From assembly GCF_947090775.1 (NCBI RefSeq), contig NZ_OX352321.1, positions 1,860,001 to 1,924,000 of the forward strand: 64,000 nt of DNA, in the 5' to 3' direction. Positions 9,663 through 18,692 of this stretch are shown here, piece after piece. Position 1 is the first letter of the stretch. Each line of letters begins with the position of its first letter. Position numbers and translations under genes: made by a program. Below the pieces are notes generated by a model, which did no database searches, was not told where the DNA came from, and was given only the letters and a program-made list of their open reading frames with translations. The stretch is from Pseudarthrobacter sp. MM222 (GTDB taxonomy: Bacteria > Actinomycetota > Actinomycetes > Actinomycetales > Micrococcaceae).

Positions 9663-10211
9663 TCACGACGAGAATGATGCGACGAGGCGGGCGAGCGGCG
9701 GAGGCGCGTGTCCGGCCGGCAATGCGTCGACCAGCAGTGGCGCATATCGGACCATGTTACCACTGCGTCCTCCAAAGAACCGGCGCAACTGCGCCGTTAC
9801 TGGCCGCTCTCGCAGTGACGGCTGGCGTTGGAGGAGCTGGAACGACGCGAGCTCGCCTTGTGCCGCGATGACCTTGAGCACGGCATCGATCCCAAGGCAG
9901 CGGATGAGTTCGTCTTCTAGATCTGCGTGACAGACGTGGAACCCAAGCTCGGTCAGCGAACCGGAACCGATACCTGCCCGGCCGAGCGCGCGGGCGATGC
10001 CACGAGATTCCCCGGCATCACACAGGCCCAACAATCGGTGGCCTGCGCCTTTCGGGCCGTAGCGGTCAAGGAAGTGGACGATGCTGGTCGCGCCTCCCAT
10101 CGGTACGACTGACACCCGCAAGGCTGTCAGGTCATGGCCAAGGCGAAAGGCCAGCGTCTCGACCGCCAGCCGGTCACTCTCGCCCTCGACCAACACCGTC
10201 GTCGCCTGCAT
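9663..10211 (-). CDS. Stand-alone TOPRIM-domain protein
   Basis: Protein of 182 residues. It begins with TTVLVEGESDRLAVETLAFRLG, the glutamate motif of TOPRIM domains, and has GLCDAGESRGIAR as the second acidic motif. This is the TOPRIM fold of OLD-family nucleases and related nucleotidyl-hydrolases, here without the N-terminal ABC-type ATPase found in OLD proteins. The C-terminal half is Leu/Arg-rich and unassigned. It could be a nuclease or nucleotidyl-hydrolase subunit; no ATPase or methylase partner is adjacent, so a defence role is not supported. It runs opposite to the quinone reductase gene. Confidence 0.75.
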   Translation of the reverse strand: MQATTVLVEGESDRLAVETLAFRLGHDLTALRVSVVPMGGATSIVHFLDRYGPKGAGHRLLGLCDAGESRGIARALGRAGIGSGSLTELGFHVCHADLEDELIRCLGIDAVLKVIAAQGELASFQLLQRQPSLRERPVTAQLRRFFGGRSGNMVRYAPLLVDALPAGHAPPPLARLVASFSS

Positions 10212-10415
10212 AGAACTAGTATGTCGGACGCCCAGCCCCGGCGGTCATCATGGGGTTGCCTCCCTGTGCGTTGGTTCCCTCACGTGATCGGCGACTTCAC
10301 TGGACGGGTTGGCTTCGAACCCGCTGTCACGGTCATCACCGCACGGTAGTGCGGGACTGCGCCGCTGGTGGCAGGGACCGGAGTGCAACTGGGCGAACCG
10401 GCCGCAACCAAGACT

Positions 10416-10802
10416 TCATGCAGCACCCGATCCGTACGGACGCGTGATCGCCTCCAGGAAATGCCCGTCAGGATCCGCGAAGTAGACGCCACGTCCGCCG
10501 TCGTTGTGGTTGATCTGCTGCGGGCGGGACCGTCCTGGGTCCGCCCAGTAGGGGATTCCCTGGGCCCGGATCCTGGCGAAGATTCCGTCGAAGTCCTCCT
10601 CGCTGACCAGGAAGGCGTAGTGCTGCGGGGAGATGGGCCTGTCCGCCGTGGCGAAGTCGAGGGCCACTCCGTGGTCGAGGGGCACCGTCATGAAAGACCA
10701 CATGGCTTGGGGTTTCGGCAGTCCGAGCATGTCGGCCAGGAACTCCGCCGAACGGCGCTTGTCCGTTGCGTACACGATGGTGTGGTTGAAAGTGACCGTC
10801 AC
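10416..10802 (-). CDS. VOC (glyoxalase/bleomycin resistance/dioxygenase) superfamily protein
   Basis: Small cytoplasmic protein of 128 residues with the paired beta-alpha-beta-beta-beta modules of the VOC fold: VTFNHTIVYATDKRRSAEFLADMLGLP at the start and GRGVYFADPDGHFLEAITRPYG at the end. His in FNHTIVY and Glu in FLEAITRP are the usual metal-ligand positions. GTG start follows AGGGAGG with 5-base spacing; the open frame upstream of it reads through the neighbouring lipoprotein gene out of frame. The specific reaction cannot be told. Confidence 0.85.
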   Translation of the reverse strand: MTVTFNHTIVYATDKRRSAEFLADMLGLPKPQAMWSFMTVPLDHGVALDFATADRPISPQHYAFLVSEEDFDGIFARIRAQGIPYWADPGRSRPQQINHNDGGRGVYFADPDGHFLEAITRPYGSGAA

Positions 10803-10888
10803 GGTGACCTCCCTGGTTGTTTGTCCGCGACCATCTACGTCCGGCGCTCTTCGCATTTCTAGATCGCCGCTACGTCCTTGGAACCTGA

Positions 10889-11704
10889 TCAGGCCTCGGC
10901 GAGCGGCAGTACCAGCATGTAGCCGGTCGGAAGATCGCTGCTCCAGCGTCGCGGCTCGCGGACGACGAACTGCGTCGCAAACTGCTGGGGCGTGAGCAGG
11001 GCGTTGGGCGCGGGGGACGGTCCCCACTGCTTGCTGCCGTACGGATAAAGCGGATCCTGGACGCGGATGCCGGTGACCGAGAACTCCGGGAACTGTTCGG
11101 GATCGCCGAGTGACTCGAAGCCGCTCATCACCCATACGTGGCGACCACGCCACATGACCAGCCCGACCGGCCGGTCTGTGCGGGCGATGGCGCGCGCCGC
11201 GGTCTGCAGCGCTTCCTCGTAGTCGGCGATGCTGACGACGGCGTACGGCCCCATCCCGACCTCGGTCAGCACCTGCGCCCAACCCAAAGGGTTGGCGCCG
11301 TTGAAGGAGTTGAACGACCGAGCCCGGGCCATTTCCCACAGCTGGCCCTGCTGAACGCGATCCGCCCACGTGCCGGCCCCCGTGTCGTCCATGAGGTTGT
11401 GCATGATCTGGGTGCTCGCCGCCACACACCAGTCAAAGGTGTACTGCGGCACGAAGTCACCCTCCTGGTAGAGGTTGAGGGCGAATGCTTGGGGCACCGG
11501 GGGCGGCGTGGGAACCGTTGTCGGGGTGGGGGACGGGGTCCGGTAAGGAGCCGGGACGTCCAGGCCTGCGGCTGTCGGGGCCGAGGACGTCTGAATCGGC
11601 CGATCGGTGGCGGCTTCATCGAATCTGATCGCGGGCGTGCAGCCCGAGAGGAGGGTCGCTAGGACGACGAACCAGACCAGAAGACGGAGCAGGGCACCGA
11701 TCAT
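10889..11704 (-). CDS. Secreted lipoprotein with papain-like C39-type peptidase fold
   Basis: Predicted lipoprotein of 271 residues: hydrophobic segment, lipobox LLSGCTP (Cys22), Pro/Thr-rich linker at about residues 50-75, then a globular domain. The domain carries DWCVAASTQIMHN, a Cys in the position of a C39-like nucleophile, and GRHVWVMSGFE, a His in the position of the second catalytic residue, so it looks like a C39_2-type cysteine peptidase. Whether it is active is unknown. It could cleave or bind cell-wall or secreted peptides. It lies alone between a VOC gene and a DNA-repair gene. Confidence 0.7.
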   Translation of the reverse strand: MIGALLRLLVWFVVLATLLSGCTPAIRFDEAATDRPIQTSSAPTAAGLDVPAPYRTPSPTPTTVPTPPPVPQAFALNLYQEGDFVPQYTFDWCVAASTQIMHNLMDDTGAGTWADRVQQGQLWEMARARSFNSFNGANPLGWAQVLTEVGMGPYAVVSIADYEEALQTAARAIARTDRPVGLVMWRGRHVWVMSGFESLGDPEQFPEFSVTGIRVQDPLYPYGSKQWGPSPAPNALLTPQQFATQFVVREPRRWSSDLPTGYMLVLPLAEA

Positions 11705-11823
11705 GATCGATCCAGCTTACCGCGACGCGGCGGGAACGCACCGTGCGTGGGTGGAACCGATGAGCCTCAAGGCCACCAGCGACAACCCTGGGTCGGAAGC
11801 CCTTTGGGCTTATGCCATTCTTA

Positions 11824-12408
11824 TCAGCGCTCGGATGCCTTCGCTGCTTTGATGGCGGCCTTGGCAGCCTGCTTGTTGGCGCGTACTTTCTGCAGAGACT
11901 CGGGGTCCACGATGTCGGCGACAGAAAGAAATGCGTCCTCCTGGCCATAGGGGCCAGCAGCCTCACGCCAGCCTTGTGCCTGGAGTCCGCGCTGCTTGCC
12001 GAGTAGCGCGAGGAAGATCTTTGCCTTCTGCTCTCCGAAGCCGGGCAAACCCTTCAACCTGCGCAGCACTTCCTCGCCGTCGGGGTCGTCCTGGTTCCAG
12101 ATGGCAGTTGCGTCCCCGTTCCAATCGCGCTGCACGGTCGCGGCAAGGTCCTGGACGCGGCCGGCCATGGAGCCAGGGAAGCGGTGGACGGCCGGACGCT
12201 CCTTAAAGAGCTCAACGAAGCCCGCCGGGTCATGTTCGGCGATTGCGGCAGGGGACACCGACCCGAGGCGCGTCCGGATCTTTTCGGGCCCGGCAAAGGC
12301 CGACTCCATGGTCACCTGCTGGTCAAGCAGCATGCCGACCAGGAGGGCGAACGCGTCATCGCTGAGCAGTTGGTCGGCGGCGGGGTCGCCCGTGATATGC
12401 AGTTCCAT
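11824..12408 (-). CDS. HhH-GPD base-excision DNA repair family protein
   Basis: DNA glycosylase-like protein of 194 residues. It has DDAFALLVGMLLDQQVTMESAF, the helix before the active site in HhH-GPD enzymes, and the helix-hairpin-helix LKGLPGFGEQKAKIFLALLGK. The iron-sulfur cysteines of EndoIII/MutY are absent. The C-terminus is a Lys/Ala-rich tail (NKQAAKAAIKAAKASER). The catalytic Asp is not obvious at the usual place, so it may be a non-enzymatic or divergent member. The ATG with GGGAGGA upstream was preferred over a longer frame of poor codon usage. Confidence 0.82.
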   Translation of the reverse strand: MELHITGDPAADQLLSDDAFALLVGMLLDQQVTMESAFAGPEKIRTRLGSVSPAAIAEHDPAGFVELFKERPAVHRFPGSMAGRVQDLAATVQRDWNGDATAIWNQDDPDGEEVLRRLKGLPGFGEQKAKIFLALLGKQRGLQAQGWREAAGPYGQEDAFLSVADIVDPESLQKVRANKQAAKAAIKAAKASER

Positions 12409-12663
12409 GCGCCCATCCTCCCACCTCATCCGAGCCGCGTCATGACACTGCACCAGGAGGCCAATACCCGGGCCCTGCGCGCTGCCGCATTGGATCGATT
12501 GACGATGCCGGACGCAAACAGCCACCCCTGCCGTTGGGTGGCCGCGGTTGTTAGGTGTAGGTGGTGTTGCGAACAGGTAACTCAAGCCAACTCCGATGCC
12601 CGGCAAGCTCCGCTTCCCCCGCCGCCTTACTCGTCGACGGCGTGCCCCGCCGTCCGCTGTTGT

Positions 12664-13908
12664 CTACCGACGAGCGGCGATGCCGTCGATATCGATCAGG
12701 AGATGCGAGGGGCCGCGGAGGAACGGGCTCGGCCGGTACGGGGGCGGATCGGAGACCAGCCGCGGATTCTCCAGCCTGGTAGCGAACGCGGTGAGGGCGA
12801 TCTGGGCTTCGAGCCGGGCAAGGGGCGCGCCGAAGCAGAGGTGGATGCCGCCGCCAAAGCCTAGGTGTTGATTGTTGGGCCGTTCCGGGATGAAGAGGTC
12901 GGGGTCGGTGGCGTGGGCGGGGTCGCGGTTGCCAGCGGCTAACAGCAGCGTGAAGGAGGCGCCTGCGGGGATGGTCGTACCGTCAACGTCGATATCGTCG
13001 AGGGCTGTGCGAAAGGGAACGAAATGCACGGGCGGCTCGTAGCGCAGCAGTTCCTCGACCATCGGGATGGCCAGATCGGGGTCGTTGCGCAGTCTCATCA
13101 GCTCGTTGGGATGGCGTAGCAGGGTCAGTGCGCCGTTGGCGATGAGGTTCACGGTGGTTTCGTGTCCGGCGATGAGTAGGAGAAGCCCTGTGCTCACCAG
13201 CTGTTCGGCGGGCATCCGGCCCTCGGGGCCGTCATCTGCGGCCATCGCTGAGAGTAGGTCCGTGCCCGGTGCTCGCCCGTGGGCTTCGACCAGATCTTCC
13301 ATGAAGGAGCGCAGTTCCTTGCCGGCTTCGACTCTCTTCTTTTGCTGTGTCTCGGGATCGAGCCCGGGATCAGTGGATTGCAGCGCGACGTCTACCCAGA
13401 CCCGGAAGCGGTGTTCGTCTCCTGGGGGTACGCCGAGAAGTTCGCAGATCACGGTGACGGGCAGTGGATAGGCCAGGTCATCGACGACGTCTGTCCTGGT
13501 GCGGCCCGCCATGTTATCAATCAGTTCGGTGACGATTTCCGTCATCCTCGGCTCCAACGCCGCGACCCGGCCGGGCGTCGTGGGCGGACCGAAGTGGCGC
13601 ATTGCGATCCGTCGAAACTTGTCATGGTCGGGCGGATCCATGCTCAGGAACGTCGGAGTCATGCCCGGGCCGCCCCCGTCGTCTCCGTCCGCCGTGGCGC
13701 CCGCAGCAGCGGCAGCCGGGTTGCGGGTGATGTCGGAGCTGACCCGCGGGTCGTGCAGTAACCTGGCGATCTCGGCGTAGGTACTCACAAGGTAGGTTCC
13801 GTCCGGAAGTCGTGTCACCGGGGTCCTGCGGAGCTCAGCGTAGAACGGGTAGGGGTTAGCCCGGTTGGAGTAGTCGAGGATCTGCTCCCAGGAGCTGGCC
13901 TGGCTCAT
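12664..13908 (-). CDS. Cytochrome P450
   Basis: Soluble bacterial class I P450 of 414 residues. It shows the I-helix oxygen-activation motif AGHETT, the K-helix ExxR in EELLRYEP, and the heme-binding loop FGGGIHLCFGAPLAR with the axial Cys. Its ATG overlaps the stop of the upstream reductase gene (ATGA), so the two are made together. Electrons should come from that fused ferredoxin/ferredoxin reductase. A Gly/Asp/Ala-rich insert follows the C-helix region (AAAAAGATADGDDGGGPG). The substrate is unknown; terpenoid or small hydrophobic substrates are typical for this group, which is inference only. Confidence 0.92.
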   Translation of the reverse strand: MSQASSWEQILDYSNRANPYPFYAELRRTPVTRLPDGTYLVSTYAEIARLLHDPRVSSDITRNPAAAAAGATADGDDGGGPGMTPTFLSMDPPDHDKFRRIAMRHFGPPTTPGRVAALEPRMTEIVTELIDNMAGRTRTDVVDDLAYPLPVTVICELLGVPPGDEHRFRVWVDVALQSTDPGLDPETQQKKRVEAGKELRSFMEDLVEAHGRAPGTDLLSAMAADDGPEGRMPAEQLVSTGLLLLIAGHETTVNLIANGALTLLRHPNELMRLRNDPDLAIPMVEELLRYEPPVHFVPFRTALDDIDVDGTTIPAGASFTLLLAAGNRDPAHATDPDLFIPERPNNQHLGFGGGIHLCFGAPLARLEAQIALTAFATRLENPRLVSDPPPYRPSPFLRGPSHLLIDIDGIAARR

Positions 13909-15602
13909 GGTGAAGGCTCCTTGGTTCGTGGGATGGTTTCTGCGGGTCTCCGAGACGGCGTGTCGCTGGCGGCGGTGTTGGTCAATCTGGCGCGGCGTTC
14001 GTTGGGATCGTGTCCGGTGACGACGACGGTTGCATCCTGGGTGGGGCTGGTTGCCGGCTTGAACCCAGCCGGCACGGGCCGGGCATCTGCCGACTCGTCG
14101 ACGTGGTGGAATGACGGCGGAAAGGGGGCGGCCCGTTCGATCAGCGGTTCGTAGAAGTCGAGCCACTTGTTCTGGTTGAAAGCGACGGCCGCCACGATGC
14201 GGCCCTTGTAGCCATAGACCGCCAGGAATCGCCGCAGGGCCACTGATCCTTGGACGATGGCAACTTCATCGGCGACTGAGGGCACCCCCACGCTCTTGAT
14301 TTCGGTGCCGAACTGGACTGACCAGAATTTCGGCACCTCCAGGTGTGGCCACCGTTCGGTTTCGCGGCTGACCATGTTGTGTGCCGCGATCTCGGCCTGG
14401 GAGATGGCGTTCCCCCAGTGCTCGACGGCGAGGTACTGATAGCCGTACATCGGCTGCGGGGCGCGCGCTATGTCGCCGGCGACGAAGACGTCGTCGGTGA
14501 CCAGGCCGTTCGCGTCGAATGCGCGGCAGCCGGCGTCGCACGCGACGCCCCACACGCCGCATGCCAAGCCGGAATCTGCGAGCCATTCAACATTACGAAC
14601 GGCCCCCAGCGCGGCAACCGCCACGTCCACCTCAAGCGTTGTTCCGTCGGACAGGACGGCCCGGCGCAGCTGTCCCGTGTCATCGCCTTCAAGGCACGCG
14701 ACCCGGACGCTGCAGCGCAGATCCACGCCATTTTCGATCTGCAGCTCCCCGGCGACTGCGCCGACCACCCCGCCGAGGGCAGCGACCAGCGGAGCCGGAC
14801 CAGCCTCTGCCACGGTGACCGCCAGGCCGAGTTCCCGGCACACGGAAGCGACCTCGCAACCGATGAATCCGGCGCCGATGACCAACACCCGCCGGGGATG
14901 CTCCGCGAGAAGCCGCCGTAGTGTTGCGGCGTCCTCCCGGGTGCGCAAGGTGAGGACGCCCGTCAGGGCCGCCTCCGCAGCGTTGGGCCAGGGGCGGGCA
15001 CGCAAGCCGGTGGCGATCAACAACTTGTCGAACCCGATCCGGCTGCCGTCGGCAAGGTGGAGCTGTTTCGCGGCCAGGTCCAGACCGGTCGCCGCCACGC
15101 CCAGGCGCCACGTGGCATCTATGTCCCGGCGGCGTGGCAGCGAGGTGTCGTCCAGGGGCACAGACCCGGCCAGGACCTGTTTCGACAGCGGCGGCCGGTC
15201 GTAGGGCTCGTGCGGCTCCTCGCCGACCAGAGTCAGCGAGCCGGTGAACCCTTCCTCGCGCAGCCGCTCCGCCGCGCGCAGCCCGGTCATCGATGCTCCA
15301 ACGATGACGATCCGCCCGGTCCTCAAGAACGTGCCCCCGTTGTCCTCGACGGCGGCCGCCGCCGCCGGCGCGTCGTTCGGATGCAGCGGTCCATCCGGTC
15401 CATCCGGCCCATCCAGCTGTTCGAGCCGGATGGCCTGGACCGGACACGCAGCGGCGGCCCGGCGAATCCGCGTGCGCTGCGCCCCGTCAGGGTGCGGGTC
15501 GTAGGTTAGCGCCTCGTCCCCCTGCATCGTAAAGACGTCCGGTGCGAGAAAGGCGCACTGCGCGTAACCCTGGCATTTGGTGAGATCGACGAGGATCCTC
15601 AT
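13905..15602 (-). CDS. Fused 3Fe-4S ferredoxin / FAD-dependent ferredoxin reductase
   Basis: Electron-transfer fusion of 565 residues. Residues 1-65 form a ferredoxin with KCQGYAQC (Cys10, Cys16) and AACPVQAI, the three-Cys pattern of 3Fe-4S ferredoxins used by actinobacterial P450s. After an Asp/Gly/Pro linker comes a putidaredoxin-reductase-like part: FAD motif IVIVGASMTGLRAAERL, NAD(P)H motif VLVIGAGFIGCEVASV and FVAGDIA. The C-terminal about 60 residues are an unusual Pro/Arg/Thr-rich tail ending at the P450 start. ATG follows GAGGGAGAAC. Normally these are two proteins; the fusion ties ferredoxin and reductase one to one and delivers electrons to the next-door P450. Confidence 0.9.
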   Translation of the reverse strand: MRILVDLTKCQGYAQCAFLAPDVFTMQGDEALTYDPHPDGAQRTRIRRAAAACPVQAIRLEQLDGPDGPDGPLHPNDAPAAAAAVEDNGGTFLRTGRIVIVGASMTGLRAAERLREEGFTGSLTLVGEEPHEPYDRPPLSKQVLAGSVPLDDTSLPRRRDIDATWRLGVAATGLDLAAKQLHLADGSRIGFDKLLIATGLRARPWPNAAEAALTGVLTLRTREDAATLRRLLAEHPRRVLVIGAGFIGCEVASVCRELGLAVTVAEAGPAPLVAALGGVVGAVAGELQIENGVDLRCSVRVACLEGDDTGQLRRAVLSDGTTLEVDVAVAALGAVRNVEWLADSGLACGVWGVACDAGCRAFDANGLVTDDVFVAGDIARAPQPMYGYQYLAVEHWGNAISQAEIAAHNMVSRETERWPHLEVPKFWSVQFGTEIKSVGVPSVADEVAIVQGSVALRRFLAVYGYKGRIVAAVAFNQNKWLDFYEPLIERAAPFPPSFHHVDESADARPVPAGFKPATSPTQDATVVVTGHDPNERRARLTNTAASDTPSRRPAETIPRTKEPSP

Positions 15603-15865
15603 GCCGACGTTCTCCCTCTGGCGGCTTGCGTCCGCCGTCCGCCAATGGGCTGGCGCCTCTTTCGAGCAACTTGAGTTACTCCGGAATCCCGTCAGGACTT
15701 CCCGGACCTGAGGTGGGCCCGGAGCAGGAGGTCCAGATTCGATTCATGATCGATTGCATCGAGTTTAGGCCCAGTGGGTGGGCGGCGGAAGAGGCTTGCA
15801 CCCCGCCAAGGCGGAGCAGGGACTGCCCCTTGGAGCGTTCCGCGCCCAGCGGTGCAACCTCCCCG

Positions 15866-17380
15866 CTAGTCCATGTTCCCACCGAGGTTGCGGTACTTTG
15901 CCAGCCTCTGCGGGAGCAGCTTGGTGATCCCGGCGTTGGACAGGGTGGCTAGCTCGTATTCGATGGCCTGCCCCATCCGCTGGCAGAACGCTTTTGCTTC
16001 CAGGGAGGCGTCGGGGCGTTCGTCCACGATGTGTTCAACCAGTCCGTTGGCGTGGAGGGATGCGATGTTGACGCCCTGGGATTCGGACATGGCCGGGGCG
16101 AAGTCCGTGCTGCGGTGGACGATGGCGCTGGCGCCTTCGGGCGGCAGGGGTGAGAGCCACGCGTGCTGGGCGGCAATGGTGCGGTCCGCGGGCAGGAGGG
16201 CCAGCGCTCCACCGCCGGCCCCCTGGCCCAGCAGGACGGACACAGTGGGGGAGTTCAGCCCGATGAGGTCATGCAGTGACCGGGCGATTTCCCCGGCCAG
16301 CCCTCCTTCCTCGGCCTCTTTGGAGAGTGCCGCGCCGCCGGTGTCGATGACAGTGAGCAGCGGCAGTCTGAGTTCCTCTGCAAGCCGCATGCCGCGCCGG
16401 GCCTCACGGAGGGATGCCGGGCCCATCGCTGTCTGCTGGGAGGGACGGGGTCGCGTGTGGCCTATGACCACGCAGGATGCCTGGCCGAAGCGGGCCAGGG
16501 CAAGCAGAAGGCCAGGGTCCTTTTCCCCCTGTCCGGTGCCGTTGAGCGGCAGCACGTCCCGGGCTCCGTGGGCGAGCAGTTGGCGAAGGTCCGGCCGCCG
16601 CGGATTGCGGGAGATTTCGATCGATTCCCAGGCGCCGGCGTCGGACGGTTTGACCGAAAGGCTCTTCGGCGCCCTTGGCCGCGGATTCGGGCCGGTGACC
16701 AGGATGCTCAGGGCGCGGTCGACGACGTCGGAAAGTTGCCATGGCGGGACGACGGCGTCGATGAGGCCCTTGTCGAAGAGGTTCTCAGCCACTTGGACCC
16801 GCTCCGGAAACGGTGTGCCGTGAAGGGCCTCGTAGACGCGGGGTCCGAGGAAGCCGAGGAGGGCGCCGGGTTCGGCGACGGTGATGTGGCCGAGGGATCC
16901 CCAGGACGCCATGACGCCGCCGGTGGTAGGGTGCCGCAGGTAGACGAGGTAGGGCAGCCCCGCCTGGCGGTGCGCACGGACCGCGGCGCTGATTTTCACC
17001 ATGGACAGGAATGCGATGGTACCTTCCTGCATGCGGGTGCCGCCCGACGCCGGGCCGGCCAGGAGGGGCAGGCCCTCCCGGGTTGCCCGTTCGACGGCGG
17101 TGACGATGCGTTCGGCTGCGGCGACGCCGATGGAACCGGCGAGGAAGCGGAATTCGCTGACGATGACGGCCACGCGCCGGCCCCGGATGAGGCCCTGGCC
17201 GGTGAGGACGGATTCATCCACGCCGGTCTTGGCGCGGGCAGCCGCCAGTTCCTGCCGGTACTCGGGGCCCGGATCGGGGTCCACAACCGGACCGTCCCAG
17301 CTCTGGTACGAGCCCGGATCGAGCACAGCCGTGATGAGTTCCGTGGCGTCCAGGTGCCTGGCCTTCTGTTCGGTCACCAT
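15866..17380 (-). CDS. Fused alpha/beta acyl-CoA carboxyltransferase
   Basis: Carboxyltransferase of 504 residues in which AccD-like and AccA-like crotonase folds are joined. The N-terminal half has GLPLLAGPASGGTRMQEGTIAF and LRHPTTGGVMASWGSLGH; the C-terminal half has RLPLLTVIDTGGAALSKEAEEGG and LLGQGAGGGALALLPADRTIA. Such proteins move a carboxyl group between biotin and an acyl-CoA, or in malonate decarboxylases act on malonyl thioesters. No biotin carboxylase or biotin carrier is nearby. It starts two bases after the CoA-transferase stop in the MatC-like operon, so decarboxylation or transcarboxylation of the CoA-thioester made by its neighbour is the likeliest use (inference). Confidence 0.85.
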   Translation of the reverse strand: MVTEQKARHLDATELITAVLDPGSYQSWDGPVVDPDPGPEYRQELAAARAKTGVDESVLTGQGLIRGRRVAVIVSEFRFLAGSIGVAAAERIVTAVERATREGLPLLAGPASGGTRMQEGTIAFLSMVKISAAVRAHRQAGLPYLVYLRHPTTGGVMASWGSLGHITVAEPGALLGFLGPRVYEALHGTPFPERVQVAENLFDKGLIDAVVPPWQLSDVVDRALSILVTGPNPRPRAPKSLSVKPSDAGAWESIEISRNPRRPDLRQLLAHGARDVLPLNGTGQGEKDPGLLLALARFGQASCVVIGHTRPRPSQQTAMGPASLREARRGMRLAEELRLPLLTVIDTGGAALSKEAEEGGLAGEIARSLHDLIGLNSPTVSVLLGQGAGGGALALLPADRTIAAQHAWLSPLPPEGASAIVHRSTDFAPAMSESQGVNIASLHANGLVEHIVDERPDASLEAKAFCQRMGQAIEYELATLSNAGITKLLPQRLAKYRNLGGNMD

Positions 17381-17382
17381 GT

Positions 17383-18645
17383 TCAGCGCTTTTCCTGTTC
17401 CGGACCGGCTGGCGTGCCGGTTCCAGTCCCTGTTCTCCTCGTCTCGGCCGGCACCAGACCGAGCCACTGCCGGATCTGCTCCCCGTCCTGGTCCAGCAGC
17501 GGCGGCGCGGTGTGCGTTGTCAGCGTGGTTTCCGCGGTGTCCGCGGCGCTGAAGAACCGCAGCGGCGGACCGGGCAGGCTCACCTTCCCCAGAATTTTGT
17601 GCTCGACGTCGATCACGAGCCCCTGGGAATGGACCTGTTCCCACTCGTAGACTTCGTCCAGAGCGCGGACTTTGCCGGCCGGAATGCCTGCGGCGTTGAG
17701 TTTGGCGAGCAGCGGCTCGGCCTCGAATTCGGAGAAGGCCTGCTCGATTTCTTCGATGACTTTCGCGCGGTTGCGGACCCGGTCCGCGTTGGTGGCGAAT
17801 TCCGGCCGCGCAGCGTCAATACCAAAGGCGGAGGCGAACGTGCTCCAAAGCTTCTCGCTGCCCACACTGATCTGCACACTGCCCTGCCGGCAGTGGAAAA
17901 GGCCGTAGGGGGCGATGGAGGGGTGGTGGTTTCCCTGCGCCTTGGGGACTTCGCCGGCGACCGTTGCCCTGGTGCCCTGGAAGGCGTGCACCCCGATGAG
18001 CGCCGCAAGCAGTGACGTGCGCACGATCTGGCCCTGGCCGGTCCGCTCGCGCTGCAGCAGCGCGGCGAGCGTCCCGAACGCCCCGTACATTCCGGACAGC
18101 AGATCGGCGATGGGAACGCCCACCCGCTGGGGATCGTCCGGCCCGGACCCGGTCAGGGACATCAGTCCGGCCTCTCCCTGGAGGATCTGGTCGTAGCCGC
18201 TGCGCCGGGATTCCGGCCCGTCGTGCCCGAAGCCGGTGATGGACAGGACCACCAGTGCAGGGTTCAACTCGTGCATTTCCGCGGCGGAGAAGCCCAGCCG
18301 GTCCAGGACGCCGGGGCGGAAGTTCTCGATGACGACGTCGGCGCGTTCCAGCAGTTCACGCAGGACTGTCCGGCCGTCGTCGCTCTTGAGGTCCAGGGCG
18401 ATGGATTCCTTGTTGCGGTTGCAGGACAGGAAGTAGGTGGCCTGGGGATCGTCCTCGGGACCGACGAACGGGGGACCCCACCCGCGGGTGTCGTCTCCGG
18501 TGCCGGGGTTCTCGACTTTGATGACCCGGGCGCCGAGGTCGGCCAGCATCATGCCGGCGTGCGGGCCGGCCAAGGCACGGCTCAGGTCCACCACAAGGTA
18601 GCCCGCGAGCGGGCCCTCGGCGTGGATAGTCGGTTCAGTGCTCAT
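17383..18645 (-). CDS. CaiB/BaiF family III CoA-transferase
   Basis: CoA-transferase of 420 residues with the family III pattern LAGYLVVDLSRALAGPHAGMMLADLGARVIKVENP at the start and RVGVPIADLLSGMYGAFGTLAALLQRE, whose Asp corresponds to the catalytic Asp of formyl-CoA transferase. The cytoplasmic enzyme transfers CoA between carboxylic acids. The gene lies 47 bases after the MatC-like carrier gene and directly before the carboxyltransferase, so the acid imported by the carrier is the probable acceptor. The C-terminus ends in a Thr/Gly-rich tail. Exact acid unknown. Confidence 0.9.
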   Translation of the reverse strand: MSTEPTIHAEGPLAGYLVVDLSRALAGPHAGMMLADLGARVIKVENPGTGDDTRGWGPPFVGPEDDPQATYFLSCNRNKESIALDLKSDDGRTVLRELLERADVVIENFRPGVLDRLGFSAAEMHELNPALVVLSITGFGHDGPESRRSGYDQILQGEAGLMSLTGSGPDDPQRVGVPIADLLSGMYGAFGTLAALLQRERTGQGQIVRTSLLAALIGVHAFQGTRATVAGEVPKAQGNHHPSIAPYGLFHCRQGSVQISVGSEKLWSTFASAFGIDAARPEFATNADRVRNRAKVIEEIEQAFSEFEAEPLLAKLNAAGIPAGKVRALDEVYEWEQVHSQGLVIDVEHKILGKVSLPGPPLRFFSAADTAETTLTTHTAPPLLDQDGEQIRQWLGLVPAETRRTGTGTGTPAGPEQEKR

Positions 18646-18692
18646 GTTGATAGTCCTTTATGTGCGTGGAGGGAGCGGGCTGAAGGGGCGGG

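Noticed and set aside
9663..10211. Defence system around the TOPRIM gene
   Set aside because: Neighbours are a quinone reductase and a VOC protein; no helicase, ATPase or methylase partner is present.
10296..10350. tRNA-like T-loop (GGTTCGAAG on the minus strand)
   Set aside because: The flanking bases do not form a T-stem, acceptor or anticodon arm; only a short hairpin CGGGTT/AACCCG is present.
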